DNA of 64,000 bases from Petrimonas sp. GTDB lineage: Bacteria; Bacteroidota; Bacteroidia; Bacteroidales; Dysgonomonadaceae. The DNA is taken from the NCBI GenBank assembly GCA_012839475.1, contig DUNG01000016.1:124001-188000 (forward strand), in the 5' to 3' direction. Made by a program: the position numbers and the translations under genes. Of this stretch, positions 43,484 through 52,219 are shown in pieces (the stretch's first letter is position 1; each line of letters starts with the position of its first letter). A model generated the notes under the pieces. It saw only the letters and a program-made list of their open reading frames with translations. It was not told the origin of the DNA and did not search any database.

Positions 43484-43978
43484 ATGTTAAAGAAATTACT
43501 CATCGTGTGCATCGCGTTAGCACCCATGGCTGTTATGGCACAAAATCTGAAAATCGGGTACATCAACCCGCAGGAGGTCTTCGCTGCCATGCCCGAGTTG
43601 TCGGACATTGAAACGAAACTCAGCGACAAGCAGGAGGAGATCAACAAAAACGGGCAAGCACTGATTGACGAGTACAATAAAAAACTAGAGGAGTTTGAAA
43701 ATAACCCGGCTACCTCCGAGGCATTACAACAGGATCAGTTGAAACAACTGACACAGCTTCAAGAGCGGTTCCAAGTGTACCAACAAAACAGCCAGCAGGA
43801 GCTTGCCAGGTTGCAACAGGAGTTGCTTGAACCGGTGAATAGAAAAATTCAGGAAGCCATCCAAGCGGTCGGCGCCGAGAACAATTTCACCTACATTTTA
43901 GACGCGGCGGCCATTATGTACGTGAATCCCTCCGCCGAAAACATCACCCAGTTGGTGAAAACGAGGCTGGGAATCTAA
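43484..43978 (+). CDS. Skp/OmpH-family periplasmic chaperone (second copy)
   Basis: A second 164-residue Skp-like protein with signal peptide (MLKKLLIVCIALAPMAVMAQ). KIGYINPQEVFAAMPELSDI is followed by a long coiled coil rich in Gln (QLKQLTQLQERFQVYQQNSQ) and the end FTYILDAAAIMYVNPSAENI. It is similar in plan but not identical to the preceding copy, so it is an old paralogue. Having two tandem copies next to bamA is common in Bacteroidetes. It is convergent with the universal stress protein gene, 10 bp away. Confidence 0.93.
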   Translation: MLKKLLIVCIALAPMAVMAQNLKIGYINPQEVFAAMPELSDIETKLSDKQEEINKNGQALIDEYNKKLEEFENNPATSEALQQDQLKQLTQLQERFQVYQQNSQQELARLQQELLEPVNRKIQEAIQAVGAENNFTYILDAAAIMYVNPSAENITQLVKTRLGI

Positions 43979-43988
43979 ACATCCCCTT

Positions 43989-45113
43989 CTAGGTCATCCC
44001 CTTGATGACCAATAGCGGTGTATCCGAATGGAACAGCATGCGCCGCGCGATTCCCGGGTTAAATATCCTCGCGAAAATATTCCGCCGCGAGCTTGAAAGG
44101 GAGATCATGTCGATCGCGTTCTCTTGAACGAAGTTCTCCAACGTCTCTTCCAGGCTCGCGCTGAAATCGATGAGCCGGTACTCGGTCTGCAACCGCGGGT
44201 ACCGTTCGATAAGGAGGTTCCGGATACCCGATAGCTTGATCTCATTCCATACATCCTCTTTCTTGGCGAGGTGCGCCAAGAAGAGCGTGATGGGGTAGGG
44301 TTTCAGGAACTGCATCATGATGTCAAGCGCCTTGAATTCCCGCTGTTGAAAATTGGTGAGGAAAACAACCCGTTTCATCTCGGAGAGCTGTTTCACTTTT
44401 GCCCCTACCGGCACGGCGAAGATGGGCGTTCTGGAACCGTCCATCACCTCGGCCGTCACACTTCCTATCAGGTCCAACTCTTTCGCATCTTTCCCTCTCG
44501 TTCCCATCACGATGGCCATCGGACGCACCTTCTTCGAGTAGTCGATAATTTCATCTTCGGGCAAACCCTCGACCAGCGCGGTCTTATAGGGTACTTTCGG
44601 GAGTTCTTCAGCCGCGATTTCCTCTTCCAACTTTTGGACAAATAATGCCATCTCTTTCTCCACCTTGCCCCGCGTATCTTCATAAACCTCCTTACCGACC
44701 GCTTGCAGCGTGAAGTAATCACCAATGGGGATAGATGCCGGGTAGAGCGGGGTGAAAAACGCGTGCATCAACTTCACGTCGCACTCCAAATCATGCGCTA
44801 GTCGGAACCCAAATTCGCACGCGGTAAACGAGTAATCGGAAAAGTCAATGGGGACCAGTATCTCCCGTGCCGGTTCCCTCTCCTCCTCCCGATTAACGTC
44901 GTAGGTAAAGTCTACCTGCTCAATAATACGTAACGCTTCAGGCAGGTCGCTCTCCCTTATCCGCACGCGAACGCTCCCCGGAACTACGGGATCAATCATT
45001 CTAATACCATGTATCACTGCCGGGATACCTTCCGATTCGAGGATCGACTTTAATATATGTGCTTTATCATACGTGTGTATGGCCACGGTTACCAAATCAT
45101 CTTTATTTTTCAT
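43989..45113 (-). CDS. Tandem universal stress protein with N-terminal DUF2007-like domain
   Basis: The 374-residue protein has three parts. Residues 1-70 (VAIHTYDKAHILKSILESEG, PGSVRVRIRESDLPEALRII) look like DUF2007, a small putative signalling domain. Residues about 83-235 are the first Usp domain (ILVPIDFSDYSFTACEFGF; ATP-loop-like MAIVMGTRGKDAKELDLIGS). Residues about 240-374 are a second, more divergent Usp domain ending FNPGIARRMLFHSDTPLLVI. No transmembrane segment is seen. Usp proteins bind nucleotides and act in stress tolerance; the specific role is unknown. A terminator lies between this gene and the HTH gene upstream. Confidence 0.85.
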   Translation of the reverse strand: MKNKDDLVTVAIHTYDKAHILKSILESEGIPAVIHGIRMIDPVVPGSVRVRIRESDLPEALRIIEQVDFTYDVNREEEREPAREILVPIDFSDYSFTACEFGFRLAHDLECDVKLMHAFFTPLYPASIPIGDYFTLQAVGKEVYEDTRGKVEKEMALFVQKLEEEIAAEELPKVPYKTALVEGLPEDEIIDYSKKVRPMAIVMGTRGKDAKELDLIGSVTAEVMDGSRTPIFAVPVGAKVKQLSEMKRVVFLTNFQQREFKALDIMMQFLKPYPITLFLAHLAKKEDVWNEIKLSGIRNLLIERYPRLQTEYRLIDFSASLEETLENFVQENAIDMISLSSSRRNIFARIFNPGIARRMLFHSDTPLLVIKGMT

Positions 45114-45177
45114 CTGCTTTTCAGGTTAAGCATCAGTGGTATAATCCATCGGATGCAGGTTAATAATAGGGATAAAA

Positions 45178-45217
45178 AAACCCAACAGCACGCGTTACGC
45201 GGTGGGCTGTTGGGTTT
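45178..45217 (-). terminator. Rho-independent terminator of the small HTH gene
   Basis: A perfect 12-bp stem (AAACCCAACAGC at 45178-45189 with GCTGTTGGGTTT at 45206-45217) encloses a 16-nt loop. On the minus strand it ends in a run of seven T. It lies 12 bp past the stop of the 45229-45522 gene. Confidence 0.92.
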
Positions 45218-45228
45218 AGGTTTTGCCG

Positions 45229-45522
45229 TTACACCTCCTCCTCTTCCCCCTCTATGGGAATCGGCTCCGGGTAATCGGTCAGCCCAAGTATCTTCAAGGC
45301 CTTATCAAAAATAGTGGTATCGTCCAAAACAACAATACCACCATTGGGACCCGGCTCCATGTGTATGCCAACACTCTCCCCCTTATTGTAGTTGTATCCA
45401 CCAAAATAGTTCCTAACGGTCTCGGGCTTCATGCCCAACTCCTCGGCTATTTGCTGGATACTGCCATCAGGGAGTTTATCTTTCAGCGCTCTTAAGTCAT
45501 TAAAGGTGATCGTCCTTGCCAT
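45229..45522 (-). CDS. Small helix-turn-helix DNA-binding protein, acidic tail
   Basis: The 97-residue protein begins MARTITFNDLRALKDKLPDG and has an HTH at about 20-42 (SIQQIAEELGMKPETVRNYF). A short beta segment (GIHMEPGPNGGIVVLDDTTI) and an acidic C-terminal tail (PEPIPIEGEEEEV) follow. It resembles a conserved Bacteroidales DNA-binding protein of unknown role. It stands alone: a strong terminator follows and a 79-bp tandem repeat lies upstream, which might be its own operator region. That link is inference. Confidence 0.75.
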   Translation of the reverse strand: MARTITFNDLRALKDKLPDGSIQQIAEELGMKPETVRNYFGGYNYNKGESVGIHMEPGPNGGIVVLDDTTIFDKALKILGLTDYPEPIPIEGEEEEV

Positions 45523-45836
45523 GGCTTTTTATTTTTTTACATTGATAATACATTGGATCGTTTAATTCTGCCATAAACATATCATAAAAAAGTGGAGAAA
45601 CCAAATTATTTGTTCACTAAAGTTAGACTATTTCTCGCCACGGCATAGTACAAGTGAACTTGTCATCTGCGCGTTTGGCTTAACGAAATAGTTCACTAAA
45701 GTTAGACTATTTCTCGCCACGGCATAGTACAAGTGAACTTGCCCTCTGCGCGTTTGGCTTAACGAAATAGTTCACTAAAGTTAGAGAAACGACGACAGGC
45801 GAGTGTGTGCTTCCCACGCTCAATTTGGAAGTACTA
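45523..45836. other. 314-bp intergenic region with tandem repeat
   Basis: This lies between the small HTH gene and the PAP2 gene, both transcribed leftward. More than half is a 79-bp tandem repeat (separate entry). The remaining AT-rich part next to 45522 is the leader of the HTH gene. No ORF is supported. Confidence 0.8.
45612..45784 (-). repeat. 79-bp tandem repeat, 2.2 copies
   Basis: Units begin GTTCACTAAAGTTAG at 45612, 45691 and 45770, an exact 79-bp period; the third is a 15-bp remnant. The two full copies differ only at a few bases near 45662-45665. Each unit holds an inverted pair GTTCACT / AGTGAAC. The copy junction at 45683 creates GAAATAGT-13 bp-ACTATTTC. On the minus strand each unit end reads TCTAACTTTAGTG, close to a -7 box, facing the HTH gene. 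Confidence 0.9.
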
Positions 45837-46604
45837 TTAGTGAGGCAACGCGGCAAGCAGGGGGCTAAAAATGACGACTAAAGTCAGGTAGACGGCGATA
45901 AAAAGGGCCAGTACCATGCCAGAGGGTGCAGGAGTTGCCGGGCCAACAATCGTTGAAGGCCCACCATCAGCCCCTTCACTGCCGGGAGCTTGATCCGTTC
46001 GCACGGCCGACGATGCGGTCACTCGGGCAGGCTTTATCAACCGCCTTCTCGTGAACCTGTAGAGACTGTAAAGCAGCAGCGCGATCAGTGTCCCCACGAT
46101 CATTCCCGCGATGATATCCGAAATGAAATGCACCCCCAGGTAGATTCGGGTATAGCTGTTCAAAGTAGCCCAAAAGAGCGATGCCACGGTGAGCGCTCGA
46201 TGCTTAAAAAGAAGCAGTACAAAGACCGCGAGGCCAAAGCTATTGGTGGCGTGCCCGGAAATAAAGCCGAAGCGACCGCCCCGGTAATCGTTCACGGTGT
46301 CTACAAGGTCCTTGAAATCGGGATGGTGCGTGGGACGAAACCGCTCAAACAGCGGCTTGAAAAGCGAAGAGGAGACCTGGTCGCACGCCACGAACACCAG
46401 GATAAGGAAGAGCGCGGCCAAGAGCCCCTCTCTCTTTGGCACGCGGTAGAAGAGAAGGAACAGGATAAAGAGGTAGAGCGGTATCCAGATGAGCCGCCCG
46501 CTAATGGTCCACATCGCGTTGTCCAGGAAGAGCGATTCGCTCCCGTTCAACGCGAAAAAGAGGTCTCGTTCCAAGGGGAGCAACCCCTCCACCCACTCTT
46601 TCAT
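45837..46604 (-). CDS. PAP2-family membrane phosphatase
   Basis: The 255-residue membrane protein shows the three acid-phosphatase motifs: FKPLFERFRPTHHPDF (K-x6-RP type), FGFISGHATNSFGLAVF (SGH), and YTRIYLGVHFISDIIAGM (R-x5-H-x3-D). About six hydrophobic helices are present. The C-terminal part after TRRRLIKPARV is a low-complexity Ser/Ala/Gly/Pro linker of about 40 residues, ending in one more membrane segment (MVLALFIAVYLTLVVIF). PAP2 enzymes dephosphorylate lipid phosphates such as undecaprenyl diphosphate or phosphatidylglycerol phosphate. It follows batE by 57 bp in the same direction. Confidence 0.9.
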   Translation of the reverse strand: MKEWVEGLLPLERDLFFALNGSESLFLDNAMWTISGRLIWIPLYLFILFLLFYRVPKREGLLAALFLILVFVACDQVSSSLFKPLFERFRPTHHPDFKDLVDTVNDYRGGRFGFISGHATNSFGLAVFVLLLFKHRALTVASLFWATLNSYTRIYLGVHFISDIIAGMIVGTLIALLLYSLYRFTRRRLIKPARVTASSAVRTDQAPGSEGADGGPSTIVGPATPAPSGMVLALFIAVYLTLVVIFSPLLAALPH

Positions 46605-46661
46605 ACGACTGTTTTATTTTTTTGTTTCGGTGTATGAAAACGTTAACAGGACACAGACGGA

Positions 46662-47546
46662 TTAAATAACTTCAACGTTTTGCTTGGGTGTCCACCCAAC
46701 GCTTCCATTGGCGATTTCTATTTCATACCAGTTACGGTCGCTGCTCCTGATCTTCACCTTAGTCCCTTCATGCAGCTCGAAAAGGAGGTTGCTGTTGTCG
46801 TCGGGTGAAGCGTTGGCACGGGCAGCGCCCACCATCACGATGGCATATTCGCGCCGTACCCTTTCCCTCTTCTGGCTGAAAGCAAACGCGTTTGCAATAC
46901 CTACGAAGAGTAACAACACCAAGCCGGTATAGAAAGCGGCCTTTCGCACGGCCATCATCCGGACGAACAGGAAAAGGGCAACGCAGACGATAAAGAGCAC
47001 GAAGAAGATCACCGCGAGCCTTGCCCACGTGTTGGAGCTATAGAGGTCGCGTACCCCGTTGAACCAGTTCGTGAGAAACAGGTTGCTCGCGGGGGTAATC
47101 CGGTCTTCGGTGTAGTTGTTCGCGTAGCGCAGGTTATGACGGATATCGCTATCACCGGGAGCCAACAGGTGCGCCCTCTCGTAGTTCAGAATAGCCTTGC
47201 CCAGTTGGTGATCCCGGAAGTAGGCATTCCCCAGGTTGTAGTAGAGTTGAGCCGACTCGCGGTTCTCCTCCAGCCCGGAGGCCACCAACGCTTCGTACAA
47301 CTCGATACTCCTCTTGTAATCTTGATTTCGGTACGCCTCAATAGCCATCTCGGGGGTTATCCCAACACCTGCCTGCGACGCCTCGTTATCTACAGTGACG
47401 GAGTCAGGACGAGCTTCCGAACCCACAAACGAAGTGCCAAGACTCGCAACATCCGTTTCCGAAGTTACGAAGGTCTCCGCGTAACCGGTCGTCATTACCG
47501 CCAAGAGAACGAGAATTATTATTCGTGCCTTCATAAATCGCCTCAT
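46662..47546 (-). CDS. batE: BatE: TPR protein with C-terminal SH3-like domain
   Basis: The 294-residue protein has a signal peptide (KARIIILVLLAVMTTGYAET) and TPR motifs at about 85-160 (YRNQDYKRSIELYEALVASG, YYNLGNAYFRDHQLGKAILN). Two membrane helices follow (about 185-235; LAVIFFVLFIVCVALFLFVR), then an SH3-like end (VKIRSSDRNWYEIEIANGSV). It closes the Bat (Bacteroides aerotolerance) operon. The first ATG (47546) overlaps the batD stop as ATGA; ATG 47534 is an alternative. The exact function of Bat proteins is not settled. Confidence 0.9.
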   Translation of the reverse strand: MRRFMKARIIILVLLAVMTTGYAETFVTSETDVASLGTSFVGSEARPDSVTVDNEASQAGVGITPEMAIEAYRNQDYKRSIELYEALVASGLEENRESAQLYYNLGNAYFRDHQLGKAILNYERAHLLAPGDSDIRHNLRYANNYTEDRITPASNLFLTNWFNGVRDLYSSNTWARLAVIFFVLFIVCVALFLFVRMMAVRKAAFYTGLVLLLFVGIANAFAFSQKRERVRREYAIVMVGAARANASPDDNSNLLFELHEGTKVKIRSSDRNWYEIEIANGSVGWTPKQNVEVI

Positions 47547-49384
47547 TTTTTCTTCAACTTCAACCTGTTTTCCATTTCGCCAATCGCTTCCAGGGTCTCG
47601 CGATAGAGCCGGTCCATCTCCGCGTGGCTCTCCCCGGGGGCGTAGCGTGCAAACTCGCAGGTATCGAGTATCTGCATAAAGGTGCCCACCAGCTCGTCTT
47701 CCACCCCGAGTTCCGACAGTTCGGCCTCGATATTGTTCTTGCTCAAGCGGGCTACCGGTATCGACAACTTATCGCTGAAGTAGCCCCACACGGTGCGAAG
47801 CACCTCCTCGTAGAAGCGCTCCTTATCCTCCTCCTTCAGGTACTTCTCGGCCACTTTCAGTCGCCTGATGGCCACCTTGTTGGCTTTCCTGGTACGTACC
47901 AATGCCACGTTCGCGTTCTCGATGGCCTGCTTCCGGTTAACAAGGTAAGCGGTAAGCAACAGCAAGAGGGGAACCAAGTACCACAGCCAGTAACCGAGCG
48001 ACCCCGCGAAAAAGCTGATGCTTGAGGTGTAGGAGGGTTCCCCCGTTTTCAGGAACCGGATATCCTGTTCCACCTTCACATCTTGGCGGCTCACGAAAGC
48101 GCCCGCGGGGGCAGCCGAAGGGTCGCCTTTATCTATCTCCAGCCGATATTCCGGGGAGGTAAGCGTCTTATAGGTGCGGCTGTTCAAATCGAAGAAGGTA
48201 AACTCGACGGGCGGGATGGTATATTGCCCCTCGTACCTGGGGATAGCCATGTACTCGATGGTTCGTATCCCGGTGAGCCCGTTGGTCGCCACGTTGAACG
48301 AGTTGTTGACGGTGGGGTCGTACGTCTCGAAGTTATCCGGGAAGCGAACCTCCGGATTCCGAATCAGCTTCAGGTTACCCGTTCCCGACAGCTCCAACCG
48401 AAGCGTGAGCGCCTCGTTCGCCCGGATACGCGTATCGCTGATAGAGGGGTTCATCGTGAACGTTCCCACCGCGTTGGCGTAGCTCGCCGGCCGGTTAGCG
48501 GGCAGTGGTTTCACGTTGATCGCCACCGGGTTGGTCACCATATCCTTATTCACGTCGACCATCATCTCCTGTGACCCGAAGAAGGTAGATACCCTCCGCC
48601 CCGACGGGACGGAGAAGACCATCTCGATAGAGCCGCTCGGGATGGTGATCTGCCCCGACCGTTGCGGGAAAAGCAGTGTCTTCCGCAGGTCGGCGGTGTA
48701 GTAATTCCTCCCCTCGTAACGCTCCATCTGCAGTTGCTGGTTCATGGGCAGCTCGATCTCCTCCACCATGAAACCCTCGAACTCGGGGAAACGTATTTTG
48801 CCGAAGTTGACGATATTGAGTGTGGTGTAGAGGCGGAAGGTTACGGTAAACCCCTCCTGCTCGTAAGGGCTGCTCTTCGAGACAATAGCCCTAATAAACG
48901 CGTCCTTAGCGGATACCGTGGGCGAAGCCGCGGAGGAGCGCTCCTCTCCCCGTTGCCCTTCGGCTGCCCGCGGAGAAGCCTCATCAGGAGGAAGGACCTC
49001 CACCGTGAGCGTGTTGGACTTGTACTCGCTGCCACCCACCTGTATCGTGGCAGGCTGTATGGTGAACGTGCCGGTTTCGTTGGCCATCAGGATATAGGTG
49101 TAACTGACCGACCGCTCGGAGGTGGTCTTCCCGTTGACGGTACGTTGACTGAAGCTAGTGGAGGTGCTGGGGCCGAACAGCACCTCGAAATCGGGCATAT
49201 CGGGCAGCCGCAGATCCTTTCCCTCTTCATTCAGCACATAGCTTAGCCTGAACTGCTCCCCCTGCACCACCGTGGCGGGGGCGGTCGCCTTAAAGGTGAC
49301 CTGCGCCGTCACTGCCGTGTAGCCACTCACGAGCCAGGCGAAAAGCCATAAAAGGGGCATCCCTATGTTCCGTCTGTTTCTCAT
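47543..49384 (-). CDS. batD: BatD: membrane-anchored beta-sandwich protein
   Basis: From ATG 49384 the protein has 613 residues (a frame start at 49405 inside batC is possible). It has a signal peptide (MRNRRNIGMPLLWLFAWLVS, cleavage near VTAQ) and several Ig-like beta-sandwich domains (VTFKATAPATVVQGEQFRLS, TSFSQRTVNGKTTSERSVSY, IRANEALTLRLELSGTGNLK). One membrane helix follows near 460 (GYWLWYLVPLLLLLTAYLV), then a helical cytoplasmic tail. It is the large Bat component (BatD/oxygen tolerance family). It is coupled to batE and follows batC by about 14 bp. Confidence 0.92.
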   Translation of the reverse strand: MRNRRNIGMPLLWLFAWLVSGYTAVTAQVTFKATAPATVVQGEQFRLSYVLNEEGKDLRLPDMPDFEVLFGPSTSTSFSQRTVNGKTTSERSVSYTYILMANETGTFTIQPATIQVGGSEYKSNTLTVEVLPPDEASPRAAEGQRGEERSSAASPTVSAKDAFIRAIVSKSSPYEQEGFTVTFRLYTTLNIVNFGKIRFPEFEGFMVEEIELPMNQQLQMERYEGRNYYTADLRKTLLFPQRSGQITIPSGSIEMVFSVPSGRRVSTFFGSQEMMVDVNKDMVTNPVAINVKPLPANRPASYANAVGTFTMNPSISDTRIRANEALTLRLELSGTGNLKLIRNPEVRFPDNFETYDPTVNNSFNVATNGLTGIRTIEYMAIPRYEGQYTIPPVEFTFFDLNSRTYKTLTSPEYRLEIDKGDPSAAPAGAFVSRQDVKVEQDIRFLKTGEPSYTSSISFFAGSLGYWLWYLVPLLLLLTAYLVNRKQAIENANVALVRTRKANKVAIRRLKVAEKYLKEEDKERFYEEVLRTVWGYFSDKLSIPVARLSKNNIEAELSELGVEDELVGTFMQILDTCEFARYAPGESHAEMDRLYRETLEAIGEMENRLKLKKK

Positions 49385-49398
49385 TTTATCGATCACAC

Positions 49399-50124
49399 TT
49401 ACCAATTTTTATTCCGTCTTCTGTTCTCTTGTGCGCGCTCTTCCCGCTCTTGCGCTTTCATCCGCTGCACCTTCTCTTGCGTATCCCGCTCATCCTGCTC
49501 GATAGCCTGCAATAGCTGACGGGCGTTATCGCGCGACATCTGCTCGGGCCCTTCCTGCTGCTCAGGCCGCTTCTCCTGATCTCGCGGGTTCTGTGGGGAA
49601 TCGCCCTGCGGATCCTGTTGTTGTTCCTGCTCTTGATCCTCCTGCTGTTCCTGATCCTGTTGCTCCTGCTCCTGGTCTTGCAGCATCTTCTGTACTACCG
49701 CCAGGTTATACCTCGCCTCATCATCCTCCGGGTTCAGCCGGAGCGCCATCTTGTATGCCTCCATCGACTTCTGCAGATCCTTCTGCTGCAGCATGGTGTT
49801 GCCCACGTTATGCCACGCCTCGGAGGCGACCGCCGGGTTCTCCTGCTCCAGGGTCAAGAAATGCTGGTACTGCTCCACCGAGGCGGCCCAATCCTTTTGC
49901 CGGTACAACGTGTTCCCCTGGTTGAAGGTGGCCTCTTTAGACGCGGGGTTCTCCCCCAGCGCCTTCCCGTACAGCTCCGATGCATCGGCGTACTTCTGTT
50001 GCAGGTACTCCTTGTTGCCTTTGCGCACGTTCTTTCGCACCTCCTTTTGGGCGGAGAGCGTTATCGGGAACAGCATGCCCAAAAGCAGCGGTAACAGGTA
50101 GTATATTTTCACGAATCGTTGCAT
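49399..50124 (-). CDS. batC: BatC: TPR protein with Gln/Glu-rich tail
   Basis: The 241-residue protein has a signal peptide (MQRFVKIYYLLPLLLGMLFP, cleavage near LSAQ) and three TPRs at about 30-145 (YADASELYGKALGENPASKE, AWHNVGNTMLQQKDLQKSME, ARYNLAVVQKMLQDQEQ). A charged tail made almost only of Gln, Glu and Asp (about 150-200) follows, then a basic end. Such tails vary in length between species. It sits between batB and batD in the standard order. Confidence 0.92.
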   Translation of the reverse strand: MQRFVKIYYLLPLLLGMLFPITLSAQKEVRKNVRKGNKEYLQQKYADASELYGKALGENPASKEATFNQGNTLYRQKDWAASVEQYQHFLTLEQENPAVASEAWHNVGNTMLQQKDLQKSMEAYKMALRLNPEDDEARYNLAVVQKMLQDQEQEQQDQEQQEDQEQEQQQDPQGDSPQNPRDQEKRPEQQEGPEQMSRDNARQLLQAIEQDERDTQEKVQRMKAQEREERAQENRRRNKNW

Positions 50125-50175
50125 TTTATCTTATCATTCTTCATCTCTTCTTTCCCTCATCACTCATCGCGACCG

Positions 50176-51207
50176 TTACTCCTCACCTTCAAATAGCCGA
50201 ACGTTACGGAACAGCGGGTTCTTCATATCGTAGATCAGCACCTCCACGATCAGTAGCACGAGCAGGATCCAGGCAAGGATGGGGAACTTCTCATCGTATT
50301 CCGAGTAGGATAGGCTGGTGGTCTTACCGGTTTCCAACTCATCGAGCCGGGCCTCCAGCGCACGCACCGCGTTGTTTGAGTTATCGGCCCGCACGTAGAT
50401 CCCTTCCCCACCCTGCGCGATCTCCATCCCCATCTGCTCGTTCAGTCTCGATACCACCACGTTCCCCTCGTTATCGGCCATGAAGTTGCTCCCACGCTCT
50501 GGCGAGGGAATGGGAGAGCCATCCGGTGAGCCGATACCCACCACGTTGATCGTTATCCCCGCTTTCGCCGCTTCGGCGGCCATAGCCGGGGCATCACCCT
50601 CATGGTCTTCGCCATCGGTGATGATGATCATCGCCTTGCTGATATCCTGGTCGCTGGAGAAAGAGCTCATGCCCAGCCCAATGGCCTGACCGATGGCCGT
50701 CCCTTGAATCGGCACGAGGCTGGGGTCGATACTGTTCAGGAAGATCTTGGCCGACTGCGTATCTGAAGTCAACGGCATCTGCACGTACGCCTCCCCGGCG
50801 AAAACGATCAGCGCCACCTTGTCGTTTTTCCGCACGTCGATCAGCCGGGTAAGTATCTGTTTGGCGCGTGCCAAGCGGCTGGGCGACACGTCCTCCGCCA
50901 TCATCGAGTTGGAGACGTCCATCGCGATGGCCAGCTCGATCCCCTCTTTTTCTACCAGCTCCACCTTCGTCCCGAATTGCGGCCGGGCCACCATGAAGAT
51001 GCCCACGCAGAGGGCGGTGAAGGTAAGCCAAAACTTCAGGTAGGAGCGCTTGAGCGACAGGTCGGGCATCATCTTTTTGAGCGTGGAGCGGACGCCCATC
51101 TTCTCCACGTCCTTCCGTTTCCGGATATTCAGGAAGATGTATAGCGCCAGCAGCAGCGGCATCAGCAAGAAGAGCCACAAGAACTCCGGGTTTCCGAATC
51201 TAAACAT
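50176..51207 (-). CDS. batB: BatB: VWA-domain membrane protein
   Basis: The 343-residue protein has membrane helices at about 8-28 (EFLWLFLLMPLLLALYIFL) and 57-77, then a von Willebrand factor A domain with MIDAS motif DVSNSMMAEDVS and a second site GTAIGQAIG plus ITDGEDHEG. The C-terminal helix is LAWILLVLLIVEVLIY. VWA proteins of the Bat group probably assemble with BatA in the inner membrane facing the periplasm. The gene starts 13 bp after batA. Confidence 0.93.
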   Translation of the reverse strand: MFRFGNPEFLWLFLLMPLLLALYIFLNIRKRKDVEKMGVRSTLKKMMPDLSLKRSYLKFWLTFTALCVGIFMVARPQFGTKVELVEKEGIELAIAMDVSNSMMAEDVSPSRLARAKQILTRLIDVRKNDKVALIVFAGEAYVQMPLTSDTQSAKIFLNSIDPSLVPIQGTAIGQAIGLGMSSFSSDQDISKAMIIITDGEDHEGDAPAMAAEAAKAGITINVVGIGSPDGSPIPSPERGSNFMADNEGNVVVSRLNEQMGMEIAQGGEGIYVRADNSNNAVRALEARLDELETGKTTSLSYSEYDEKFPILAWILLVLLIVEVLIYDMKNPLFRNVRLFEGEE

Positions 51208-51220
51208 ATCTTTCCTTTTT

Positions 51221-52204
51221 CTACGGTATTGCCCTTAGCCAGGTCCTCCGCAACAGCAACTCGAGCAGGATCAATCCCAAAGCAGTCAGCGCGAAGGGCA
51301 AAAACAGCTCCTGACGCCTCGTCACGTTCTGCACGCTAATCAGGTACCTCTCCATCTCATCGATCTCCGCGTACACCTGCCGAAGTCCTTCGGTATCCTG
51401 CGCCCTGAAGTATTGCCCGCCGGTCATCGCCGCGATCTCGGTAAGCGTCTTCTCATCGATATCTACCGGCATGTTCTGCATCCGTATCCCGTAGGGTGTC
51501 TGCACGGGCGTGGGAGCCATCCCTTTGGTTCCTACCCCCACCGTGTAGACGCGGATACCGTACGACCGGGCCAGGTCGGCCGCGGTGAGCGGCGCTATCT
51601 GCCCGCTATTGTTGGTCCCATCGGTCAGCAGGATCACCACCCGGGAGTTCGACTCGCTATCTTTCAGCCGGTTCACCGAGTTGGCCAGCCCCAACCCGAT
51701 GGCCGTTCCATCTTCGATCACCCCGAACTCGATCTCGTTCAGCAGGTTCAACAGCACCTTATGGTCGGTGGTCAGCGGGCACTGCGTGAAGCTTTCGCCC
51801 GCGAAGATGACCAGTCCTATGTTGTCGTTCTTACGGTCGGTAACGAACTCCGCCGCCACCTTCTTGGCCGCTTGCAGCCGATCGGGTTGCAGGTCCTGCG
51901 AGAGCATCGAACCCGACACGTCGAGCGCCAGCACGATATCAATCCCCTTGGTCTCCGTCTCCTCCCAGCTGTCCACCGCCTGGGGTCGTGCGATCACGAT
52001 GATGATCAAAGCGATGGCGATCGTCCGCAGCAGGAACGGCAGGTGCCGCGCGTAGACCCGTGCATCCGGCTTCACCCCGTTGAATGCCCCGGTGGAGGCC
52101 AGCTTGAACGAGGCCTGCGCTTTCGACAAGCGAATCACGTACCACGCGATCAACGGGATCAGCAGCAGCAACAAGTATAGGTATTCGGGGTGTAAAAATT
52201 CCAT
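51221..52204 (-). CDS. batA: BatA: VWA-domain membrane protein
   Basis: ATG 52204 gives 327 residues; a TTG two codons earlier also opens the frame. A membrane helix (YLYLLLLLIPLIAWYVI) precedes a second (FLLRTIAIALIIIVIARPQA). The VWA domain has the MIDAS DVSGSMLSQDL, the T site GTAIGLGLAN and ILLTDGTNNSG, and a final helix FALTALGLILLELLL. BatA and BatB are paralogues in tandem. BatA is needed for full aerotolerance in Bacteroides fragilis according to prior work on the locus; here the inference rests on synteny. Confidence 0.94.
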   Translation of the reverse strand: MEFLHPEYLYLLLLLIPLIAWYVIRLSKAQASFKLASTGAFNGVKPDARVYARHLPFLLRTIAIALIIIVIARPQAVDSWEETETKGIDIVLALDVSGSMLSQDLQPDRLQAAKKVAAEFVTDRKNDNIGLVIFAGESFTQCPLTTDHKVLLNLLNEIEFGVIEDGTAIGLGLANSVNRLKDSESNSRVVILLTDGTNNSGQIAPLTAADLARSYGIRVYTVGVGTKGMAPTPVQTPYGIRMQNMPVDIDEKTLTEIAAMTGGQYFRAQDTEGLRQVYAEIDEMERYLISVQNVTRRQELFLPFALTALGLILLELLLRRTWLRAIP

Positions 52205-52219
52205 GTTCAATCACTATCA

